Assembly (NCBI GenBank): GCA_905221605.1
Contig: CAJNDS010000979.1
Coordinates: 456,001 to 510,000, forward strand
DNA from: Symbiodinium natans
Lineage: Eukaryota > Sar > Dinophyceae > Suessiales > Symbiodiniaceae
Direction of reading: 5' to 3'
DNA: 54,000 nt
The position numbers were made by a program, and so were the translations under genes. Below the pieces are notes generated by a model that had not been told where the DNA came from, did no database searches, and saw only the letters and a list, made by a program, of their open reading frames with translations. Position 1 is the first letter of the stretch. Each line of letters opens with the position of its first letter. This document shows positions 11,701 to 23,700 of the stretch, piece by piece.

Positions 11701-14700
11701 GAGTATCAGAATATTGTTTTTTGTTTTTGATGCTTTTGTTGTTCTGCGTTTTTCGTTTTTTTTTGGGGGGGGAGAAACGGGTGGGTGGGTGTGGGATTCC
11801 GCCTTGATTCCCGCTTGGCATGTCGCAGAGATTGAAAATGCAAAAACACCGTGGGTGGACAGCGACCTTTACCATCCATATCAATATAAGTCATGATCAC
11901 TATAAATGCCAACCGATTGGATATGTATCTATGTATGTATGTATGTATGTATGTATGTATGTATGTATGTATGTATGTATGTATGTGTACATATATATAT
12001 ATAATATTTGTTTATTATTTCATTTATGTACATATATGTACTTATAGATGAGATACACACATATGTAAATATATATATATATATATATACATACACACAC
12101 ATACATACATATATATATATATGGTCTCGGGCTCCGGGGCCCTACCCCCCCGCCCCCCCCCAACCCCCCGCATGGTATCCCCCCCCCCCATTGGTATGCC
12201 CCCCTCCCCCTCCACCTAAACCTTGAACCCTTACCCCTAACCCCCCAACCACACCCACACCACGGGGGGGGGGGTCGGACCTTAAACCCAAAACCCGAAC
12301 CTCCCCCAACCACGCCCGCACCACAGGGGGGAGGGGGGGCGCGGGGGTATTAAACCTTAAACCCTAACCCCCCAACCACACCCACACCACAGCAAAGGGG
12401 TTATTAAACCTTAAACCCTGAAGCCCCAACCACACCCACACCACACGGGGTTATTAAACCTGAATTAAACCCTGAAGCCCCAACCACACCCACATCACAG
12501 GGGCGGGGGTATTAAACCTTAAACTCTAACCCCCCGGGTTATTAAACCTTAAACCCTGAACCCACAACCACACCCACACCACAGGGGGGGCGCGGGGGTG
12601 GGCCCTAACCCTTAAACCTTAAACGCTAACCCCCCAACAACACCCACACTGCAGGGGGAGGGGGGGGGGGGGGGGGGGGGGGGGTAGGGATACTCGGGAG
12701 GGGGGGTGGGGATACCATGGGGGTGGGAGGGGGGGTTGGCGTGGCAGCCCGGGACCAGATATATATATATATATGTATAATTTGGTAGACTGGTATGGTA
12801 AGGGTGTACTGAGATACTTCAGGGCAGTCTCCAGGCCAGTGCACGTGTTTCAGCAGCTGAGGCACCCCCCCCCCCTTCCGCCGCCACCCTCCCTCGCCCC
12901 TCAACATGCGCGCAAGCCCCAATCCGAAGTCACCCCAAGCCCTAAACCCTGAACCCCAAACCCTCTACACTGTACACCCTTAACTCGCACAGCCCTGAAG
13001 CATGTAGGCTGAGCCGCAAGGAGCCCTGAAGACACGACAGTGTTTTCGATGTACCTTACTCTTTTTTTGTTTGGGGGGGGGGGGGGAAGCATTAAATGCC
13101 CTACTAGAAATGAGGAAACCAAGAAGCACTTTCCCGTTGATCCCTAAATCATGAAGCACTGTAGCCCTTAACACTGACTCCTAAACCGGACAGGCGATGC
13201 CGACGATCCGACATTGCCTGAAGAAAGGCGCCAAGTCAGTCGTTCTGTGCCAGGTCCTTGGAACCCTCCAAGGAGGCCCTTGCATTCATTACCCTACAAG
13301 AATAGAACGGTATATCAACTTAGGGTTCTTCGGGATCCCCGGTAACCCGTATCCGCCCGTGAGTCCTGGCACATAAGACCCTCTAGCCTATGCGAACCGG
13401 CAAGCACAACAGGTGTCTCGTGGTTCAGGAGGCCACGCATTTCACTTATACAAGGGTGGTTTGGGGCTTAGGGTGTCATGTCGTACGCTCAACTATACAC
13501 TTGCGTACCACATAGGAACGCTGCTTCATATGGGAGGGGGTGATCCAAGTTCTGGTGGACTGGTGAAGTATGGGGAAGAATTGTGTGCATGGCGCAGGGG
13601 GGTGGGGGGGTGGGGAGGGTTTCAGGGTCTAGGGTTTAAAGGTAAACAGCAGGACCCTTTGGAGATACCCCAAAGCCCTAAACCCCAAACCCAAAAAATC
13701 CTGACCCTAAATCCCGAAAACCCTCTCTAAGCCCCAAGACTCAAAAAATCTGACTACCAAACCCAGCTCTCCAGAAATCCCAAGCCCTAAATCCCCCCCA
13801 AAAAACCCTAAACCCTAAACCCTAAACCCTAAACCCCCGAACTCAAAAAAAAAACTCTGAATACAAAGCCTTGCTCTCCGAGCCAAGGCTCGCACCTTGG
13901 GCGGCCGGATGGTAAAGTCGTGGAGCCGACCGGCTGCAAAAGGGTTTAGGGTTTAGGGTTTAGGGTTTGCTTGGGGGGGGGGGGGGGGGGGGGGTGGGGT
14001 TCTCAAGCAAGTAGTAGTGTTTAGGGTTGAGATTTTCGGGTTTAGGGCTTAATTAGGGTTTGGGGTTTAGGGTTGAGGGCTTAGGGTTCAGGCGATGGAA
14101 ACTCTGGCGCCTTTTGCGGGCTGGGACGCCCAAGCAAAAAAAAATCTTCTAGCTCCCTACACCCTAAGCCCTAAGCCCTAAGCCCTAGACCCTAAACCCC
14201 TCCCCTCAAAGCCTTTAAAGCGTCAAGGCCCATATGCCTTTGATAAAGACCGAAGCCACTGCCCCCACCTAAAAACCAAAAAGCCTAAGCCACATGGATC
14301 GTATAGGGGTTGGAAGAAGTACTCGTAGGATTCCCATATGGTCCCTTCCTTCATAATTATATGACAGCAACCCCCACAAAAGAACAAGAAAGCTTTTCTA
14401 ACTACTAAGGCCCCTATAATTATACACCCCGAACCCAAAACCCAAAACCCTCCAGCCTGATCCAGCAAGGAAGTACTCCCTGGCGCCGGTTGCGAAAGCG
14501 GCTGAAGAGCTTGGACCTCGGCTTTTGAATCTTCAACCCGATGCCCAAGCAAACCGAGTCGAGCCGAGAGTCTTATTGGGGTTTAGGGTTTAGGGTTTAG
14601 GGTTTAGGTTCTTGTGTTTTTCACGCGTGTTTTTTTCAGGTTTCAGTGAGTCCTCAAGTATTGATGAACGAACATTGAAAGCGCGCTGCAGCTGGATGCG

Positions 14701-17700
14701 TCTGCGTACTTGCATACTAAGTGTAGTATGACCCTAAACCCTAAACCCTAAACCCTAAGACCAGTGAGTTCACATGAAAGACCCTCTCTCTAGCACGCGA
14801 CCAGGATTCTTGGACAGAGCATTCTCTTCTTGAAGGATTGTGTGGGCAGCGATGTCGAGGCAGGCTACCTCTGAAGAGTCTAAGCTCTACACCCTATGAT
14901 GGGGCACCTAAACTCCAACTAACTACGGCAAAGTCGAACCTGAAACCATTAGTTATTCTGCACGGGGCGAGTTTGCAAATCAAAGCAAAACTCGAACCCA
15001 ATTAACGCAACCTCATGAGCACATGAATTGATCCACGTCACATTTGCGCAGACTTCGAAGCTTGCTTTGCATGGTGGGTCTTTGCTGGTGCATGTGAGGT
15101 GTCACCAGCATGTTGCAACGATAGTCCTGTGAACAGAGCTACCTTATAGATGCACTATACTCTTGTTATGCTTATACTACGTATAGTAACGAAGTGGTAG
15201 CACAATGTACCGTGCCTTTGCATACCGTATCTAGTTCTAGCAAGTGGTTGCTGCTGGACTATGTGACAATAGACAACAGTATTGAAGCTCTATGTTGACT
15301 GTGTAGTTATATAATTCTGTTTCTGTATCATGGTTGCCTGCTCAGTACTCAGTCCCTATTTGTACTGCTGCATTGCTGTACAGCCATATTCATACCTTAC
15401 TGCTGCTATGCTTTTGTTCAGCTTCTGTGCCGATGTTGGTGAAAGCTCCTTTGCTTGACCCAATTCAGAGCGTTCCGCGCGCCGGGAAGCCGCAGCACTC
15501 TGCCCGACCTTGTGTTCGTTGCTAGTTGTGAGACACTTGTTCTCAAGGCCTTTCGCAGCCATGCCACGCGAGAAGGACGTGTACTTCGCCAAGCTTGCGG
15601 AGCAGGCCGAGCGGTATGATGAGATGGCAGACCACATGAACAATGTGGGCCATGCGAGCTCGGAGCTCTCCGTCGAGGAACGTAACTTGCTGTCCGTGGC
15701 CTACAAGAACCTTAGTGATACTTGGGAATCATTTTTTTAATTTTCGGGTACTATGATTCCTAAGAAACAGCGCCCATTGTGATTCTTTGCTAGGGTTACA
15801 AGTGCAGTATAGGAACACCGTGGGTTCTCGCCGTGCTGCCTGGCGCATCATCACCAGCGTCGAGCAGAAGGAGAAGTCCAAGGGCAACACGGAGAACGCT
15901 TTCATGGCCAAGGAGTATTGCAAGAAGGTGGAGGACGGGTTTGCAGAGTGGTAGGATGTGGTAGTTGTTCACCTTTTGCCAATGTAGGTTGTCTTGAGCT
16001 TTCGCCTACTTCTGCTGTGATGTGAGAGGATGAGCTTCAGACAATTTGTGACAAGATCCTGAAACTCCTGGATGGCAACTTGGTGGCCCAGTGGTACCCT
16101 TCCCTTATAAAGTAACCAACCCCAAAAAGGGTGCCCTTATTTTGATATGGTCACTGGGCTACTAAGGCAAGCTCATCTCCGAGGCACAGAGTGGTGAGTC
16201 CAAGGTCTTCTATCAGAAGATGAAGGCAGACTACTACCGTTACATTGCCGAGTTCCGGGATGGTGACGCCAAGAGCAGTGCATCGGAGAAAGCCCGCCAA
16301 GCGTACCAAGAGGCGGAGGACCCTGCTTATCTCTGTCGTCAGACATTTGATAGGATCCAGGGTGTAGGGTGTAGGGTTGAGGACTTAGGGCTTTAGGGTT
16401 TATAGGGTGATCTGGGCCACATATTCGTCGGGGTTCAGGACGTGGCCAAAAAAGATTTGGCGGTGACCCATCCCATTCGCTTGGGCTTGGCTCTGAACTA
16501 CTCCGTGTTCATGATCCTAGACGGCACACCCGAAGCTTTCCTAAAGGCCTAGAGGCCCCTTCCTAACGTGAGAAAGGGATGTCGAAGGGTTGCATGATTG
16601 TCCAAGGTACGAGGTGCTGAGCGACCCGGATAAGGCTTGCAAGATGGCTCGTAGCGCCTTCGAGGACGCAATTGCCGAGTTGGACAACGTGGCCGAGGAT
16701 TCCTACAAAGACTCTTAGGTGCTGGGTAAGTAACATTTCAACCTTCCTGGCTACCGTGATCCCCGTCTTAAAGCCCAAAGGTAAAAACCTTTTGTTTCTC
16801 ATTCTCAGAGAACTCAGCCAGTAAGGATTCGACTCTCATCATGCAGCTTCTGAGGGACAATTTGACCCTCTGGACTTCGGATCAGGAGGGAGGACAGGCC
16901 TAAGTGCGTCACCGGCACGCACACTTGGAGGTTCATGGTACTTACGAACCCAATTGTAACTGTACTTCTAACTGTACTTATCACCATATTAGGGCACTGA
17001 AGGGGCTTATAAGTGGGTTATCAGTACAGTTATAGTTGCTTAATAAGTACCATGAATCTCCTAAGTACAAAGGCGAGGGGACTACCCGTCTCCCACATGC
17101 AAAAAGACCTGGGGACTTCACGTCCCCTACAATGACCAAGGTGGAAACGAAGAAAACGGATGCCCGTGCTTAGCATGGTTTGCTCACCGAGATGTTACTG
17201 CTGTATCAGAATCTTACGTGTTTTTCGTGCCGTGTCACAGCATCGTAGTTCCATGGCTTTGCGCTGTGATGGCAGTGCAGTATTGCAGCATCGCAATGTC
17301 TCGTGATTGCACAGCAAGCTTAATGTACCAAAGCGCTACCATGTTGTACGAATGTGGTTACTTTCCAGAGAACGACATGTATATAGGTACATACTGTAAG
17401 TTGCGCTGGTTCCACAATAAAGACGTGATCCAGACATGTAGGCACACACTGGAAGTTGCGGTGGGAAAATGTGTTATGCAGATGCCAAGGAGCACGGGCC
17501 GGATGCGATATTAGAAATCAAGGGTTTAGGCTCTAAGGACCCATACTACCTATATAGTATATGCTTGGGACCGAAACCCTAAACCCTAAACCCTGAAGGG
17601 GGGTCCTACAAAGTAGCTTTAGGGGCCGAGCATATACGATACAGGTAGATGGATCCTTGCAGACGGTTTTTCGAATTCCAACTAGACGCAGCTACCCTGA

Positions 17701-20700
17701 CTCAATGTAGGGTTCAGGGTTAGGGTTTAGGGTTTAGGGTTTAATGTTGGACCCGCTTTAGTAGGGGCCTCCCCTTTAAAATCAATTTGGCCAAATTATT
17801 CAGGACCCCCTGACTGTTTGCGGGGTCTCCTTTAAAGTCAAACCGTCCGGGCGCCGTAAGAAATTCCACGTGGCGCGCCTTTAAAAAAGATAACCGGGCA
17901 TCGCTGCCCCTTCTAAACCTATCTAAACTCCTCCCTATTGAAATCATATAAGCCCCCGGGGCCGTGTAATCAGGCTCCCATCCACGCCTCAACTGTTCAG
18001 GGGGGGGGGGGGGGCGGGGGGCCCAACACACTAAAGAGGGTCCAACATTAGGGTAGTTTAACAAGCTTTTCCGGCCACGAGAGAGCAGGTGATGGAGTCA
18101 TTCAAGAGCCATGAGGTAAGAGAACGGAACCCGCTTAGCCTCACACTGTACAAATCATGAACCTTCTGAATGCTCAACCCTACCTGTATCTTGTATTTTT
18201 CTGACCATGTAAGTGGGTAACGAAACAAAGGAAACTACAATTAGAGGTGTAGGAAAACCCTAAACCCTAAACCCTAAACCCTAAACCCTAAACCCTAAAC
18301 CCTAGAGGGGCTCTCCTGGTTCCAGGCAGCCTGCGCCTCCCCAGAACCTGGCTCCGTCATCCTCCTGGAGAACCTCAGCGACTTGTCTCCTTTATGTTTA
18401 GGGGTTTAGGGTTTAGGGTTTAGGGTTTAGGGTTTAGGGTTTCAGGTTCAGGGCTTAGCGTTTAGGGTTCGGTTGATTGTAACCTCGTACCTTGAAGAAG
18501 GGTGTGTATGCCCAATAATTACGGCCTTTTTCCTTTTGTAATGGTATGAAGGTTACCCTAGGGAAGTCTTGAGGGTTTTGGACCCTTAACCCTGAGCCCT
18601 GAACCGTGAACGCCGGCTTTGGGGTTTGGATGATGTGCTTGGAGGTTCATGGTACTTATAGCCCCAATTATAACCCTACTTCTAAGCCCCCTAAGTCCCC
18701 TGAGCAGGTTTATTAGTAGACGCAGAACTGTGGTGATAAGTACCCATGAACCTTCAAGTAGGAGAGTTGGGATGTAAGTTTCGCTTAACCTTTGGTGTTA
18801 GGGAGCCTTGCAGCGCTCCATGGTTGAAGTCTTGCCTTCTGTGACAAGCAGCCTGACTCTATGGACCTGAATGGGGGTTTAGGGTTTAGGGTTTAGGGTT
18901 TAGGGTTTAGGGTTTAGGGTTTGGGGTGAACCCTTTGAGTCTGATTTGGGACCTCAAAGGACGCCTTGATCTGCGACAGCTCTGACTCAGGCTCCTACAA
19001 AGATTGAACCGTGTCCACTGCGGTGTATATTGCACCATATGTATACATTTATATATATATATATGCCATGATATCATATCATATCATATGAGTTGATATG
19101 GATGTGGCAATATTACGCGTAATGCTGGGAAGTCCTGCAAGTCCTGTTTGATGAGGATTTCACATCGAGGAAGAGGGCAAGAACGAGGCGAAAGAAAAAG
19201 CCAGAGGCTCTGAGCCATTCTGGCCTTGGCATATAGGATTTAGGGTTTAGGGTTCTGGGTTTAGGGTTTAGGGTTTAGGGTTTAGGGCTGAGCTTTTGGG
19301 ATGTTTTATATCTTCTCTTATTTTCAAGAGGATCGCATTTAGGAACATGTATTGAATGTGTTTGTTTGCCATCATTGGTGTAGGGTTTTCATAGAGTCCA
19401 GGGCTTAGTGTGGCGAAAAGCAAAGCTTGTGAGGGCCTATGTTTTTGGGTTTTTGGGGGTTCGTATAGTATATCTATGCAGAGACCAATAAGGGGATACT
19501 ATTCGTAAATATTCCGACCCCTACATTAGGCTGTGCCCATGTGCATGTCTTGCGCTTGCTCGACGTCTCGGCCAAGTTCCCTCACATCTTCCCCCCTAAG
19601 CCCTAAACCCTAAACCCTAAACCCTAAACCCTAAACCCTAACTCCTTCCACATTCGACCCCTTGGTAGCCCAGTGGTACCCTTTACCCTTTTTTTGGGTT
19701 CCAGGTTCCCTTGTAAAGTATCCAGCCCAAAGAAGGGTGCCCTTATTGTGATATGCTTACTGGGCTACTAAGACACTGAAGCCCTCAACCCGAAACCCTG
19801 CACTAGTCTTCTTAAGGGAGGGGCTTCAAGGGGGGTATGCAACCTGAGGCTCCCCAATGGTCCCCCTAAGCTCCCTAGGAGCTTGCCAAGGTCCGCGAGG
19901 TACCTCCCCTCATGAACCTCCCTCCCTTAAGAACCCTACAAGACATCCAAATCCTGCACCTTCTTCGTGTTACGGGTGACATGAGCTCCGTGTTGCAAAA
20001 CTGGGGCATTGTTGAAAGTCATCTTATGAAAGCTTGAAATCCAACAAGGAACAAACATGATGAATACCCTAAGCCCTGCTATAAACCCTAAACCCCAAAC
20101 CCTACACCCTAAACCCCAGACCCCAACCCCTAAACTCTGAACTCTAAACCCTAAACCCTAAACCCTAAACCCTAAACCCTAAACCCTAAACCCTAAACCC
20201 TAAACCCTAAACCGCACGCCGGCTTCCTCAGGCTGATCCCGAGAAAGTGAAGGAGTTTCGGGCTTCCCTGGTGGGCGGCCGAGCCTGCATGCTCATCAAC
20301 ACTAGAATTGGGATCAACAACCGGTTTAGGGTTTAGGGTTTAGGGTTTAGGGTTTAGGGTTTAAGGTTTAGGGTTTCGGGGAAACTATTACCCTTAGGCC
20401 CAAAAAGCCTTATATGATGAGGTGTTTGCGGCGCCAATAACTGCGACGCGCGAACACCTGCAAACCTAACCCAGACCGCGAAGGAGCAATTCATCCCTAC
20501 AGCCCTACGGCCCTACAGCCCAAAGCGCCAAAACCTTCGGATGTTTTCAAGTACGGGGACAAACAGTCTGTCACAAGGGGTGCTGCCAGATAACTTAAAG
20601 CCCTAAGCCCTTAACCCCCTGATCTTAATTCTAAGCCCCAAAACCGCTGAGAGTGTGGCATCATGAGAACTATTTGGGATCAACAAATTTGCATTCGCCG

Positions 20701-23700
20701 GGACCGAGAAAAATGCCTGGTAAGAAATATGGATGAAGCTGCAAGGCTTAATCAAGGGAGGCAGGGGGGGGGGGCTTGTGCACCCATGTGCAAACACAAT
20801 GCTGGTACAATGCTGGCATGACGGACTTGCAGGGAAAAGCATAAGACAGGTTTTGAAACAAGTCACCGCGACAACATGATGTCATTTCCTGCAAGCTTGC
20901 AAGGTTTACGAAAAAGAATGGGGGGTGCTGATGGGGGTCGCAGTCCACCCATTTGCTAACACGCTGCTGGTATGATGGCTAGGATAAGATTGCAGTGCTG
21001 GTATGACGGGCTTGCCACAGAATAAGATGCGTTTGAAGCATGTCGCCGCGATAGCATGATGTACTTGAAAAGCGCGCTAGCAGGGTTAAACAGCCAAAAG
21101 CAGCGGGGTCTCCGCGACAGCATGATTTCCAACCAGATACAGCAGGACCAGGAGACCGCAGCACCATGGGATCACAGGACCAAGGGCACCACTGGACTCA
21201 CAACCCCAAACCCTAAACCCTAAACCCTCAAGCCCAAACCCTAAACCCTAAACCCTAAACCCTAAACCCTAAACCGCTTCAACCGTGCATGGCCATGCCC
21301 CAGGCCAAGCTGGGCGACGTTTATGTGAACGACGCCTTCGGAACAGCGCATAGGGCTTGGGCCACAGACTCCGGAAACTTGCCACACTGCTGTCGGCTCC
21401 GGGTTCGGGGTCTAGGGTTTAGGGTTTAGGATACCCTAAACCCTAAACCCTAAACCCTAAACCCTAAACCCTAAACCCTAAACTTGGGAAGTTGTTCAGG
21501 TGTTCACAACTTCGGGCTGCATGCGCCTGTTGCTGTCCGCGGTGCTAGTGACGGGAGATGGGGCATTCTCTTTTTGATCCCAGGAGCTGGGTAGTTAACC
21601 TATAACCTTCTTGGCTATAATATAGATATATGTATGTATATACAAAGTCATGTTTCAAACAAACGGTTAACCTTGTTTGGGCTGGGGCATTCAGCCAACC
21701 CTAAACCCTAAACCCTAAACCCTAAACCCTAAACAGTAAACCCTAAACCCTAAACCCTAAACCCTAAACCCTAAGTGATTGTGGCAATGCTCACTTGTCA
21801 GGCGCACAGCAGCATGGTCGGAGACGGCTTCGAAACCAAAGTGGCCGGCTTTCTCATGGGCCAGGGCCCTACGCCCTGAAGCTTATGGATATAGGGTTTA
21901 GGGTTTAGGGTTTAGGGTTGATCCCTTTTGGGGTACCCCAAATTATTAGGTGCCTTATTAAAATTGGGATCCAAAAAGGGACCACAATTTTGACAACCAC
22001 CCATATGGGGGTGTCCGAAGTTAGGGGCGCCTTGTTGGAGTCCTTAGTAGCAGGGAATCCTACTATTTGGGGCTTCGTGCATTCAGAGTTTCTCTCTCTC
22101 TCTCTCTCTCTTTGTGTTTTTCCCTCGCGTTCTCGTAGAATGTGTATAGATCCGTACATACTTCAGTAGATGTTTATCTCAACCCCGAAATGCATGTATA
22201 TCAATACATGAGCGCCCCACCAAGGAAAGGAGCTGGCGTCCTTTGGAAAGGCGCGACGGGCGGGGCTTCGATGCTAGGGTTTCGGTACCATCCGGGGTTT
22301 TGCAGGGCTTTAGGGTTGCGGGTTTATCCTAGACCCTAAACCTCAAACCCTAAGCCCTAAACCCTAAACCCTAAACCCTATAAAACCCTGAACCCTGAAC
22401 CCCGAAACCCCCGAGCCGAATGAACGCCGAACGTGACAGCGTCCACCCCACCACAACCCCCGAACCCTGAACCTTGAAGCCCTAAACTCCGAAACCCCTA
22501 AACCCCTACAGCCTAACCCCTCAACCCCTAAACTCCCAAACTCCTGAACACGTAAACCCCTAAACCCCTCAACCCTTTACACCCTCGTCGACCCTGGGCC
22601 CTTCGACCCGTGCGCTCCTTGGCCCCTCAACCCTCGGATCCTCAACCCTTTGCAGCCGCAAGCTAAACCCCCTCAACTCTTAACTTCCTAAACTCCTAAA
22701 TCCCTGAACCCTAAGGCCCGCAACCCTTTTCACCCTCAACCCTAAAGCCCTCAACCCTGAACCCCACGAAACTCCTACTAAACCCCTAGACCTTAAACCG
22801 CTCAAGCCTGTTTTACACCCGGTAACCTCAAACCCTGAACCGTGAACCCTAAACCCTAAACCCTAAACACTAAACACTAAACCCTAACCCTCAACCCTGG
22901 AGGTCCTGAACAAGCCTCGGAAGCCGCTGCTAGCCATCCTTGGCGGGGCCAAGGTGGAGCGCTGGGCGTTAGGGTTCAGGACTTGTGAGGTTTAGGGTTA
23001 GGGTTTTGGGTTTTGGGTTTTGGGTTTTGGGTTTGGGGTTTGGGGTTTGGGGTTTTGGGTTTTGGGTTTTGGCTCTTTGGGGTTTGAGGTTGCTAGGGGT
23101 TTTCACAGAACTTCAGGGGTTTGCCAGGTTTGGAAGCTTTCTGTCATAGGGCTCAAAGGGCTCGAGGTTTGCAATTACAGGTTTGTAGCGCTTTGCAGAA
23201 TTCGGTGGGGGCTTGGGCTACAGGGTTTAGGGTTTAGGGCTTAGGGTTTAGGGTTTCGGGTTTGGGGTTTGGGGTTTAGGGTTTAGGGTTTAGGGTTTAG
23301 GGTTCACGGTAACTAGGAGTGTAGGTTTTTGGGATTCACATAGCATAGGGTTGTGGACTAGGGTGCATAGGCTTACAGGTTTGTCTCCGGGTTAAGTGGT
23401 ATGTGGCTTTGGGGATGATATCCCTAAACCCTAACCCCAAACCCCAAACCCCAAACCCTAAACCCTAAACCCTAAACCCTAAACCCTAAACCCTAAACCC
23501 TAAACCCTAAACAGCGTGTCTGGTTTGGTGTTGGCTCCTGAATTTGCAGGTCAGGGCCACACGAGCTTTGTGTGTCTTGTGCTTTGAGAAATACCAGGAT
23601 AGGCTCTCATACCCCATTCACTTCAATCAGGGGTCCTAAAAAGATTGAAGGCGCAGGCTCTTGGCGGAACCGAAGGGGCCCACCTTTATGGGGTTGTTTA

